A DNA stretch of 64,000 nt from Chryseobacterium sp. KACC 21268 (lineage in GTDB: Bacteria > Bacteroidota > Bacteroidia > Flavobacteriales > Weeksellaceae): NCBI GenBank assembly GCA_028736075.1, contig CP117875.1, forward strand, positions 2,666,001 through 2,730,000, read 5' to 3'. The translations under genes were made by a program, and so were the position numbers. The notes beneath the pieces are model-generated. The model did not search any database. It was not told the origin of the DNA and saw only the letters and a program-made list of their open reading frames with translations. Shown in pieces: positions 15,421 through 23,061 of this stretch (positions within the stretch are counted from its first letter, which is position 1; the number at the start of each line of letters is the position of its first letter).

Positions 15421-17553
15421 TTAGAGATTGTAGTTTAAACGGGCAAAGTAGCTTCTACCATAAAATAAGTTCTGGGTTGCAGCGCCTCCATTGTGAACAT
15501 TTCCGGATTCTGTTGTATTGCGAATCGTACTGACATCGAAAATATTTTTGATTCCTAATGTAACTTCGAAGCGATTTTTAAAGAATGGCTGGCTCACTGT
15601 GAAATTCATCATACTGAAGTCCTCAACATCTCCTAAAACATAATTTCCTGGCTCTGCTATGGTCTGGCCGGCTTCGAAAACGAGTGCTTTTCTATTCCCT
15701 GTGTATTTATAATATAACGAGAAAATCGTTTTTGCTTTTGGTAAAGTGTAGTTGGCTGCCAAATTAGCTTCGACAAAATAATTGTAGCCACTCGGAGAGC
15801 TCAAATTGCCCGTATTCAGAATCTGAGAAACGCCCATTACGGAAACACCAGTGTTTATAGAAAATGAGTTTTTCCGTGCACTAAAAGTTCCAGAGAAAAT
15901 ATTTGATTTAAAATCATCTACATTTAAAAAAGTATATCTCAGCGGACTGTTGCTTATGATTACACTTTCTATCCTATCCTGCACCTGCAGAAACATCCAG
16001 CTCAATGAAGTGTCAAATTTCCAACTGCCATTAGATTTGAATGTATGATCTGTGAAGACACCTACCGAAATCCCTGTTTCTGGTTTCAGATTCTCATTCC
16101 CTCTGATATCGTGGTTACTGTCCACCATATAGGTATAAAGTTCCTCATACGAGGGAAATCTGTTTGCAGAACCAAAGATTGCTCTCAGGGTCGAGTCATT
16201 CCCTACACTGTATCTACCTGTTAAGGAATAGTTGAACTGACTGTCGAATTTATCACTCAATGCCAGTCTGGCTCCAGGTCTTAAGGAAATGTCATCTGTT
16301 AATTTCCATTCCGCAGAAAGGAAGTTAGCGTAGTTGAAAATCTTCTTATGAATATTAGGATCTTGATAGTTGTATATAAACTGATCTGCGTTTGCAATTC
16401 CACTCGTTCTGTCTAGCTCATAACCAATTTGGAAATTGAATTTTTCACTATCCAGAAAATTACTGAACATCCCTCGTGAATATAAAACTTCGGATTTGAA
16501 ATAAGTTAATTTATCATCTTTTGACACCAACTGACGGTTTGGAACATCATAGTTGTAATTCTGAGATTGTCTCTCCTGGATTTGGTAAGAGAAATCTCCC
16601 ATATAGTTGATTCTATTTCCAATCTGCGTTTGAACATTTAGTTGATGAATCCATCTTTTTGTGAAATAATCTGTATCCTTAGCGAAGTATGTGATGTTCC
16701 CGCCACCCAGATATTCTTCGTTTACAAGATAATTTCTGTGATTTATCTCTTCATTGAGATAGTTCACTTTGTAGTACAGTGATGTTTTATTTTTCGAATA
16801 TCTTACTGCAGCGTTTGCTACAATCATATCTTTTGGCTGCCACTCATAACCTCGGAGTCCGTCATTATTCTGACTGAAGTATTTGTAACCATTTTGTGAG
16901 CCCTGGAATCCCTGGAAATCATTGTGATTAATATCAGCTGTGATCTGCCAGTTATCATTAATCCTATAACCTAGATTAAGACTTTGAACGTGTCGTCCAT
17001 TTCCTTTTTTATATAGATCATATTCCTTTCCTACAGTTTCTTCCTGTAGAGATACGTTGGCTGTAAATTTTTTGTTGTAACCTTTTTTAGTAATGATGTT
17101 TATGACGCCTGCTACAGCATTGTTACCATATTCCACACCCATCGATCCTTTTACAATCTCAATACGTTCTATATTATTAACATTGATTTTGGTAAGATCC
17201 ACCATATTCCCCATTCCTTCATCACTTACAACAGGAATGTTATCTATCAGGATCTTTGTGTAAGCTCCTGGTAATCCCATAATATTTGCATTAGAATCCC
17301 CAGAACTTGCACTAGGAACTATGAGAATATTAAGATTTTGATTCAGAACTTCGGCAGCATTGGTGACTGCCATATTTTTGATTTGCAGAGCATCTATCAC
17401 ATCTACTTTATAGATAGACTTGTTGATAGACTGAGGTTTATATTGTCCTGTAATGACAACTTCTTCAATATTTTTTTGACTAATTGAATCTTTTTGGCCG
17501 TAAGCAAAATTCAAAATTGCCACAGACAGAAGGCTCATTGTTCTCTTCTTCAT
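15421..17553 (-). CDS. hmuR: TonB-dependent heme receptor (HmuR-like)
   Basis: Outer-membrane receptor of 710 residues, first gene of the leftward heme operon. Signal peptide about 1-19, then the TonB-box and plug region: NIEEVVITGQYKPQSINKSI near 29-48, AEVLNQNLNI, IMGLPGAYTKILIDNIPVVS near 96-115, and IEIVKGSMGVEYGNNAVAGV near 132-151. The rest is a 22-strand barrel ending in an aromatic strand (YGRSYFARLNYNL). Coupling to HmuY and HmuTUV makes heme the expected ligand. The extended N-terminal carboxypeptidase-like domain of SusC-type receptors is absent, fitting a classical TonB transporter. Confidence 0.93.
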   Translation of the reverse strand: MKKRTMSLLSVAILNFAYGQKDSISQKNIEEVVITGQYKPQSINKSIYKVDVIDALQIKNMAVTNAAEVLNQNLNILIVPSASSGDSNANIMGLPGAYTKILIDNIPVVSDEGMGNMVDLTKINVNNIERIEIVKGSMGVEYGNNAVAGVINIITKKGYNKKFTANVSLQEETVGKEYDLYKKGNGRHVQSLNLGYRINDNWQITADINHNDFQGFQGSQNGYKYFSQNNDGLRGYEWQPKDMIVANAAVRYSKNKTSLYYKVNYLNEEINHRNYLVNEEYLGGGNITYFAKDTDYFTKRWIHQLNVQTQIGNRINYMGDFSYQIQERQSQNYNYDVPNRQLVSKDDKLTYFKSEVLYSRGMFSNFLDSEKFNFQIGYELDRTSGIANADQFIYNYQDPNIHKKIFNYANFLSAEWKLTDDISLRPGARLALSDKFDSQFNYSLTGRYSVGNDSTLRAIFGSANRFPSYEELYTYMVDSNHDIRGNENLKPETGISVGVFTDHTFKSNGSWKFDTSLSWMFLQVQDRIESVIISNSPLRYTFLNVDDFKSNIFSGTFSARKNSFSINTGVSVMGVSQILNTGNLSSPSGYNYFVEANLAANYTLPKAKTIFSLYYKYTGNRKALVFEAGQTIAEPGNYVLGDVEDFSMMNFTVSQPFFKNRFEVTLGIKNIFDVSTIRNTTESGNVHNGGAATQNLFYGRSYFARLNYNL

Positions 17554-17555
17554 TG

Positions 17556-17590
17556 AAAAATTTTTTGCGAAGATAAGATTTTATTTAGAA
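17556..17590 (-). promoter_or_regulatory. Candidate promoter and iron-box region of the heme operon
   Basis: On the minus strand TATCTTCG (TAnnTTcG) lies about 15-20 bases before the receptor start, just downstream of ATGATTCTAAATAA, a half-conserved ATTCTAAAT dyad shared with the divergent gene. Position suits repression by an iron regulator of both directions. Confidence 0.45.
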
Positions 17591-17635
17591 TCATTAAAAA
17601 CAATTTCGTAGTTTTGTGGAATAATTCTAAATAAC
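17581..17635 (+). promoter_or_regulatory. Iron-type promoter module, copy 1
   Basis: TTATTTAGAATCATTAAAAA begins at 17581, the -7 element TAGTTTTG is at 17609-17616 and GGAATAATTCTAAATAAC follows at 17618-17635. The same three parts at the same spacings occur at 18557-18611, with 49 of 55 bases identical. The AGAAT/ATTCT dyads resemble what I remember as the Fur site of Weeksellaceae. One dyad overlaps the -33 region and the other the expected transcription start, suiting a repressor. Confidence 0.7.
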
Positions 17636-17659
17636 AATTTACGTTTAATAAAATCAATT

Positions 17660-18445
17660 ATGAAAGCAAAACTATTTTTGGCCGCTTCTTTATTTGCAGT
17701 TGTTGCAAATGCACAATTAACTACGATCGACGAAAACTTCAATAATTTCACATCTGGAAATGCTACTTTTCCTCAAAACGGATGGTCTGTAAAATTACCA
17801 ACAGGGCCATTTCCCCCACAGCCAATGATGATTGTTACAGCAACAGCTGACAAGTCTCTACAGGCTTATCCTGGAAGTACAACAGCACAACCAATGTATC
17901 TTATCACACCACAAATCGTAGCTCCTGCCGGAGATAAATCCCTATCTTTTGACACTGGAATGGTTACTGGTGGATTAGGAACTACTGGGTCTGTACAAGT
18001 TGGAGTAGCGACCAATCCTGCTGATATGGCAACTTTCGTAGCTGTAGGCAGCCCTATAGAATTGACAAGCACAACTGTTCAAAATGTAAAAGTTACGATT
18101 CCTGCTTCTTCTGCAACTTATTTGGTTATCAGAACTACATCTGCGGCTATGCACTCTCCAATTCATATTGACAATGTAAAATATGATGCGACATTATCGG
18201 TATCAGAAAATGCATTCAGTTCCAACGTGAAATTTGCGGTATCTGCTGACAATAACTCTTTGAAATTTACATCTGCTACCACTCTTTCCACTGCAAAAGT
18301 TTATTCAGCAGCTGGACAAATTGCAGCAGAGGGCAAAATCACGAACAATACATTGGATATTAGCAGACTGAAAACTGGTGTTTACTTCATAGCAATAGAA
18401 AGCACTAATGGACAAACTGTTAAATCTAAATTTATCAAAAAATAA
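17660..18445 (+). CDS. T9SS-exported protein with choice-of-anchor J-like domain
   Basis: Secreted protein of 261 residues. Signal peptide about 1-18 (cleavage near ANAQ). A jelly-roll-like domain follows (about 20-175): ENFNNFTSGNATFPQNGWS, the repeating YLITPQIVAPAGDKSLSFDT pattern and PIHIDNVKYD are typical of choice-of-anchor J/cleaved-adhesin domains. The last 75 residues form a type A T9SS sorting domain (AKVYSAAGQIAAEGKI ... LDISRLKTGVYFIAIES ... KSKFIKK). It is divergent to the heme operon and shares its control module with the HmuY paralogue next door, so it should be an iron-repressed surface or secreted protein. Ligand unknown. Confidence 0.82.
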   Translation: MKAKLFLAASLFAVVANAQLTTIDENFNNFTSGNATFPQNGWSVKLPTGPFPPQPMMIVTATADKSLQAYPGSTTAQPMYLITPQIVAPAGDKSLSFDTGMVTGGLGTTGSVQVGVATNPADMATFVAVGSPIELTSTTVQNVKVTIPASSATYLVIRTTSAAMHSPIHIDNVKYDATLSVSENAFSSNVKFAVSADNNSLKFTSATTLSTAKVYSAAGQIAAEGKITNNTLDISRLKTGVYFIAIESTNGQTVKSKFIKK

Positions 18446-18477
18446 GCCTCGAGAATTATTTTAAAGATTTTTCATAC

Positions 18478-18510
18478 AGCCTTTTAAGTTTAATCTTGAA
18501 AGGCTTTTTT
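18478..18510 (+). terminator. Terminator after the 17660 gene
   Basis: AGCCTTT and AAAGGCT form a stem followed by TTTTTT, about 30 bases after the stop codon. Confidence 0.75.
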
Positions 18511-18556
18511 ATGGTCTCGAAAGTAATATGATTTTTATCAAGTTTATTTTTTAATC

Positions 18557-18611
18557 TTATTTAGAATAATTAAAAACAAATAGTTAGTTTTGTAGAATAA
18601 TTCTAAATAAC
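18557..18611 (+). promoter_or_regulatory. Iron-type promoter module, copy 2
   Basis: TTATTTAGAATAATTAAAAA begins at 18557, the -7 element TAGTTTTG is at 18585-18592, and the dyad TAGAAT-A-ATTCTA spans 18593-18605, extended to AAATAAC. Spacing equals copy 1 at 17581-17635. Having its own module and a terminator upstream, the HmuY paralogue is transcribed separately but presumably under the same regulator. Confidence 0.72.
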
Positions 18612-18632
18612 TAATATAATAATTCAAAATCA

Positions 18633-19916
18633 ATGAAAACAAAACTACTTCTGGCAAGTTTACTTGCTTTCACTGTAAATCAAACAGTATTATCACAAAC
18701 GGATGAAAATGGATACACACAGGTAGAACTTACTACTGGTCCACAATATGCAAACAGAGTCTTTTTTGACCTCTCTGCGAATAACATTGTTTCTCAACCA
18801 GCCACAGGATGGGATATTGCTTTTTACAGAAATAGCGCAATGGATTTTGGTGTGAAAGTGAATGACGCAACTAGTGTACTAACTTACCAGGTTTCCGCAG
18901 ATCCAGCAGCTTTCGATACTGTGACACCGGCCGACAAAGCAAACTGGGGAGCGCCACTGTACAATCCTGACCAAACAGAAAGAATCCAGGATGGTTCTTT
19001 TGATGAAGCTAACCTACTTCCTGCAGGCGGCTTGAATTACGGGTGGGGTTCTTACGACATCGTTACTCACAAAGTAGTGGGTAAAGTTGTTTTTGTATTA
19101 GATTACGGAAATACTTACTACAAATTCTTCATCAACGAATACTTTGGAGGTTACACTTTCAAATATGCTAAATGGAATGGTACTTCTTGGGATGCTACTC
19201 AGACAAGAACCATTGCAAACGGAACAGATGATGCATTTTTCAACTATTTCTCATTTGACACTGGTGAAAAAGTACCAAACCTGGAACCAGCAAAAGCTAA
19301 TTGGGATCTGATGTTCACGAGATATTATACATTCTATGCCAATATTATGATGTACAAATTATCCGGTGTCATCCAAAGCCCAAATGTTACTGTTGCAAAA
19401 GTTCAACCGGAAACTCAGGCTGTCTCTACTTTTACAGCGCCTGCTACAACAGCTTATTCTAAAAACATTACCACCATCGGTCACTCTTGGAAACCAACTA
19501 CCGGAGTCAATACAGATGTTGTTTATTATATTAAAGAAGGAACTAGATATTACAGATTGTATTTCACATCTAATGGTGGTGCATCTACAGGTAATATGTA
19601 TTTCAAATATAAAGATATTACAGATCTTTTGAGTGTAGCAGATTTTGGTAAAAAAGGAACTTTCGGTATCTATCCGAATCCAACAAAAGAAGATAAAAAA
19701 GTGAACATTTTGTTTGATGTCAAAGAAGCAGCTTCTAAAAACGGAAGTGTAGAGATCTTTGATTTCTCTGGCAAAAAAGTTTATGAGACAGCTATCGCAA
19801 ACCAATCAGGATTCTCGACTCAGGAAGTGGATCTAAACAGACTTTCATCTGGAACTTACCTCGTAAAAATCACTTACGGCGGAAAAACAGAAACAAAAAA
19901 GCTTATTGTAAAGTAA
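18633..19916 (+). CDS. HmuY-family protein with T9SS sorting domain
   Basis: Secreted HmuY-like protein of 427 residues. Signal peptide about 1-22 (cleavage near LSQT), no lipobox. The HmuY region spans about 30-330: RVFFDLSANN, TGWDIAFYRNSAMDFGVK, FFNYFSFDTGEK, KANWDLMFTRYYTFY and YYRLYFTSNGG align with the same blocks in the lipoprotein at 14331. Residues about 345-427 are a type A T9SS sorting domain (GIYPNPTKEDKKVNI ... VEIFDFSGKKVYE ... NRLSSGTYLVKITYGGKTE). So this copy should leave the cell surface or be anchored by T9SS, acting as a released or surface hemophore, while the other is a lipoprotein. Heme binding is inferred from family. Confidence 0.87.
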   Translation: MKTKLLLASLLAFTVNQTVLSQTDENGYTQVELTTGPQYANRVFFDLSANNIVSQPATGWDIAFYRNSAMDFGVKVNDATSVLTYQVSADPAAFDTVTPADKANWGAPLYNPDQTERIQDGSFDEANLLPAGGLNYGWGSYDIVTHKVVGKVVFVLDYGNTYYKFFINEYFGGYTFKYAKWNGTSWDATQTRTIANGTDDAFFNYFSFDTGEKVPNLEPAKANWDLMFTRYYTFYANIMMYKLSGVIQSPNVTVAKVQPETQAVSTFTAPATTAYSKNITTIGHSWKPTTGVNTDVVYYIKEGTRYYRLYFTSNGGASTGNMYFKYKDITDLLSVADFGKKGTFGIYPNPTKEDKKVNILFDVKEAASKNGSVEIFDFSGKKVYETAIANQSGFSTQEVDLNRLSSGTYLVKITYGGKTETKKLIVK

Positions 19917-19946
19917 GTCATATTCTCAGATTTTATTCTTTATGAG

Positions 19947-19969
19947 ACCACCTTCGGGTGGTTTTTTTG
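19947..19969 (+). terminator. Terminator with TTCG tetraloop
   Basis: ACCACC-TTCG-GGTGGT followed by a run of seven T, 30 bases after the HmuY paralogue. Confidence 0.9.
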
Positions 19970-19973
19970 TGCC

Positions 19974-20004
19974 TTGTGATTTGATTAAATAATGAGTAAA
20001 TTTG
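19974..20004 (+). promoter_or_regulatory. Promoter of lipB
   Basis: TTG at 19974, a 20-base spacer and TAAATTTG at 19997-20004, an exact TAnnTTTG; the GTG start is 20 bases further on. Confidence 0.6.
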
Positions 20005-20024
20005 TATAAATAATTCCCTTAAAA

Positions 20025-20735
20025 GTGAATGCTCTCATCAACAAAAAAGTAAATTTCCAGGATCTCGGTGTCAAAGATTATCAGCCAACTTGGGATTATC
20101 AGGAAGAATTACTCAAACAAAATCTAGATATCAAAATCCACAATCGGGAAAATCCGGAAGATCTGAAGGCAACTTCCAATCATTTACTTTTTGTAGAACA
20201 TCCGCACGTTTACACTTTGGGCAAGAGCGGTCACGAGTCCAATCTTCTCGCCAACGAAAACAAACTTAAAGAGATTGAAGCGACTTACGTCAAAGTCAAT
20301 CGTGGTGGCGATATTACGTATCACGGTTTCGGACAGATTGTCGGCTACCCTATTTTGGATTTGGAGAATTTTTACACGGACATCCACCGCTATATGCGAG
20401 ATCTTGAAGAAGTCATCATCCGAACCATTGCAGAATATGGCTTGATAGGCGAACGTTCGCCAGGCGAAACAGGTGTTTGGTTTGATGTCGGAAAACCTTA
20501 TGCAAGAAAAATCTGTGCTTTGGGTGTGAAAGCGTCACGTTGGGTCACAATTCACGGTTTTGCATTGAATGTCAACACCGATATGAAATATTTTGATTAC
20601 ATCATTCCCTGTGGCATTTCCGATAAGCAAGTCACTTCTATGCAAAGAGAACTTGAAAAAGAAGTTGATTATGAAGAAGTGAAGGAGAAGATCAAAAAAC
20701 ATTTTGTGGATGTCTTTGGATGTGAACTATTATAA
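20025..20735 (+). CDS. lipB: Octanoyltransferase LipB
   Basis: Transfers octanoyl from acyl-carrier protein to lipoyl domains, the first step of lipoate synthesis, in the cytoplasm; 236 residues. Motifs: HPHVYTLGKSG near residues 57-67, VNRGGDITYHGFGQIVGYP near 87-105, ARKICALGVKASRWVTIHGF with the catalytic Lys near 158-177, and PCGISDKQVTSM with the catalytic Cys near 192-203. The start is GTG at 20025; there is no in-frame ATG before the first conserved block. Genes for lipoate-using enzymes such as the glycine system (gcvP at 45303) are elsewhere in the window. Confidence 0.96.
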   Translation: MNALINKKVNFQDLGVKDYQPTWDYQEELLKQNLDIKIHNRENPEDLKATSNHLLFVEHPHVYTLGKSGHESNLLANENKLKEIEATYVKVNRGGDITYHGFGQIVGYPILDLENFYTDIHRYMRDLEEVIIRTIAEYGLIGERSPGETGVWFDVGKPYARKICALGVKASRWVTIHGFALNVNTDMKYFDYIIPCGISDKQVTSMQRELEKEVDYEEVKEKIKKHFVDVFGCELL

Positions 20736-20739
20736 GTGA

Positions 20740-20797
20740 TAATTAATGATTGATAACGATTTTAAATCAACTATCATTTATCAATGATAATTTATAA
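20740..20797. repeat. AT-rich inverted repeat between lipB and dgt
   Basis: ATGATTGATAA and TTATCAATGAT pair with one mismatch between these convergent genes. The region is low in complexity and resembles ATGATGAATGATAA runs at 5329-5365 and 53917-53944. It could act as a weak two-way terminator. Confidence 0.4.
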
Positions 20798-20799
20798 TT

Positions 20800-22158
20800 T
20801 TACATTGTCATTCCAATATCAATTCCTTTTATTTTTCTGTAAAGATCGGTCGCATAGTTATCTGTCATTCCGGACACATAATCAATAACACCCAGGACTT
20901 TCTGATAATCTGTTCCGTCTTTATAAAAGAATTGTTTTGGAAGTAGTTTCAGTGCTTTTTTATCGTACGATTTCATGGCATCTTCAGACTTCAGAATTGA
21001 TGGAATAAAATGATCTAAAAGTTCATACATCACATTGTAACCCGCATTTTCTATCTCTACAACTGCTTTATGGTTATAAATCTTATCAATGGAAAAACTG
21101 GTAATATCCTGTAAAGTTTTGTTTTCGGATTTATAAATATCCAAAAGTCCCTGATCTAGATTGCCATCCAATATTTTATTGAAATTAGTCTTATAGAGTT
21201 CTACCGATTTATTAATCAAGGCATTAATGACTTTAGCTCTGAGGTAAGAGATTTGTTCGTTTTCATTGCTTATGGAGTCCAGTTTGCCTTTTACCTTTTT
21301 CAAATCATTAGTTTCAGATTTTACCAGCTCAAAGAAAAGATTTTTGCAGTCAGCAGTGGAAACAATGCCCAGTCTATGCGCATCCTCCATATCGATGATG
21401 TTGTAACAGATGTCATCTGCGGCTTCAACCAGCCAAACAAATGGATGCCTTTTGAAGATATGGGGATTTTCACTTTCAGAAATCATATTCGTTCCCTCAG
21501 CAATCTTCAGAAAAATATCTTTTTCGTTTTGAAAAAAACCGAACTTCTTGCGGTGGATCACACCTTTAGTTTTGGCAATTGCTTCACAGGGATATTTTGC
21601 AATACTTGCCAGTGTGGCAAAAGTAAGCTGGATCCCGCCTGCATCTTTCCCCTGCTGTTGCTGGGCAAGCACTCTGATTGCATTGGCATTACCTTCGAAG
21701 TTTACCAGATCTGCCCATTCTTTTTCATTGAATTTTGGTTTCAGCGCTGTTTCATTTCTATCAAAATAACTGGCAATGGCATCTTCTCCGGAATGTCCGA
21801 ATGCGGGATTTCCAACATCGTGACACAGGCAAGCCGCTGCAATGACGTTACTCAGATTGTGAAGGTAAAAACTTTTGGAATCCTCTGTCAAGTCACTTTT
21901 AAAACTATCATGGATGAACTCACCAATTACGCTTCCCAAACTTCTCCCTACAGACGAAACCTCCAAAGAATGCGTGAGCCTGTTATGGACAAAAACACTG
22001 CCTGGCAAAGGAAAAACCTGGGTTTTGTTCTGAAGTCTTCGGAAGGCTGATGAAAAAATAATCCGGTCAAAATCTCTCTGAAAATCTGTTCTCGAAGCCT
22101 TTGTATTTGGATTATTTCCTGTTCGCTGATTGGTGTAAATCTGGTTTAAATTCATCAT
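20800..22158 (-). CDS. dgt: Deoxyguanosine triphosphate triphosphohydrolase (dGTPase)
   Basis: HD-domain enzyme of 452 residues that hydrolyses dGTP (or other dNTPs) to the nucleoside and triphosphate. Motifs: RTDFQRDFDRIIFSSAFRRL near residues 22-41, KTQVFPLPGSVFVHNRLTHS near 45-64, the metal-binding CLCHDVGNPAFGHSGE near 111-126, and the WLVEAADDICYNIIDMEDA helix near 243-261. The double ATGATG start at 22158/22155 follows a TAATTTTG element by only four bases, so the mRNA may be leaderless. Divergent from the Nei-like gene by 68 bases. Confidence 0.94.
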   Translation of the reverse strand: MMNLNQIYTNQRTGNNPNTKASRTDFQRDFDRIIFSSAFRRLQNKTQVFPLPGSVFVHNRLTHSLEVSSVGRSLGSVIGEFIHDSFKSDLTEDSKSFYLHNLSNVIAAACLCHDVGNPAFGHSGEDAIASYFDRNETALKPKFNEKEWADLVNFEGNANAIRVLAQQQQGKDAGGIQLTFATLASIAKYPCEAIAKTKGVIHRKKFGFFQNEKDIFLKIAEGTNMISESENPHIFKRHPFVWLVEAADDICYNIIDMEDAHRLGIVSTADCKNLFFELVKSETNDLKKVKGKLDSISNENEQISYLRAKVINALINKSVELYKTNFNKILDGNLDQGLLDIYKSENKTLQDITSFSIDKIYNHKAVVEIENAGYNVMYELLDHFIPSILKSEDAMKSYDKKALKLLPKQFFYKDGTDYQKVLGVIDYVSGMTDNYATDLYRKIKGIDIGMTM

Positions 22159-22162
22159 TTTT

Positions 22163-22170
22163 CAAAATTA
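22163..22170 (-). promoter_or_regulatory. -7 element of dgt, four bases from the start codon
   Basis: On the minus strand TAATTTTG, an exact TAnnTTTG, is followed by AAAA and then ATGATG. The expected transcription start falls on the start codon itself. Confidence 0.55.
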
Positions 22171-22226
22171 CTTCAAATTTTATTTTTAACGGAATAATAT
22201 TTGAGTTTTTATGGGAAAAACTTATT

Positions 22227-22961
22227 ATGCCAGAAGGTCCAACAATTGTTTTGATGAAAGAAGATCTCCAGAAAATGGTGGGAAAAAAAGTGGTGTCTGC
22301 TTTTGGGAAATCCAAGATTGATAAAGATAAACTGATTGGTAAGACGCTGACAGAAATCAGACTCTACGGCAAACAAACCTATTTGATCTTTGATAAAATT
22401 GGCGTCCGAATTCATCTCCTGATGTTTGGCTCCTATGAGGTGGACGAGCAAACCAAACCGGACAAATCCCTCCAACTCGGCTTAACATTTAGAAAGGGAA
22501 AAATGCTCTTCTACACCTGTTCCGTTAAAATGGTGGATGATGATTTTCTAAAAACCATAGACTGGAAAGCTGATGTGATGAGTGATGACTGGGATCCCAA
22601 ATACACCAAAAAGAAACTGAAAGCGCAACCTGAAATGATGGTTTGCGATGCGCTGATGGATCAGGATATCTTCTCTGGTGTTGGTAATATTATCAAGAAC
22701 GAAGTGTTGTTTCGAATTGGTATTCATCCCGAAAGCCAGGTTTGCAATCTTCCTGTGAAGAAATTAAATGAACTGCTGACCGAAGCAAGAAACTACAGTT
22801 TTGATTTTCTGAAATGGAAAAGAACCAATGAACTGAAAAAGCATTGGCAGATCTACCACAAAAAGAAATGCCCAAAATGCGGCGAAGATGTGATCAGAAA
22901 AGATACAGGAAAAGGCAAACGTTCCAGCTTTTTTTGCCAGAAAGATCAAAAATTATATTAA
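22227..22961 (+). CDS. Fpg/Nei-family DNA glycosylase
   Basis: Base-excision repair glycosylase/AP lyase of 244 residues. The start at 22227 is chosen because the protein then begins MPEGP, where Pro2 is the catalytic nucleophile after Met removal and Glu3 the acid. Other marks are the helix-two-turn-helix QDIFSGVGNIIKNEVLFRIG near residues 149-168 and a C-terminal zinc-finger-like end with CPKCGED and SSFFCQKDQKLY. The usual fourth Cys is replaced by Asp (C-x2-D). The Arg of the finger loop is kept (GKGKRSSFFC). Its oxidised-base preference cannot be decided here. Confidence 0.88.
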   Translation: MPEGPTIVLMKEDLQKMVGKKVVSAFGKSKIDKDKLIGKTLTEIRLYGKQTYLIFDKIGVRIHLLMFGSYEVDEQTKPDKSLQLGLTFRKGKMLFYTCSVKMVDDDFLKTIDWKADVMSDDWDPKYTKKKLKAQPEMMVCDALMDQDIFSGVGNIIKNEVLFRIGIHPESQVCNLPVKKLNELLTEARNYSFDFLKWKRTNELKKHWQIYHKKKCPKCGEDVIRKDTGKGKRSSFFCQKDQKLY

Positions 22962-23061
22962 TGACAAAAACTTCCTCATAACTAAAATGTTGGAAAGTTT
23001 TAGTCATACCAATATTTGATTTCATTTTAAATTTACTTATCATTGGCAAAAAATTTATCAT

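Noticed and set aside
21253-22050. Open frame of 265 codons on the plus strand within dgt
   Set aside because: dgt has a complete HD-domain motif set on the other strand; the shadow has an implausible Cys/Phe-rich product.
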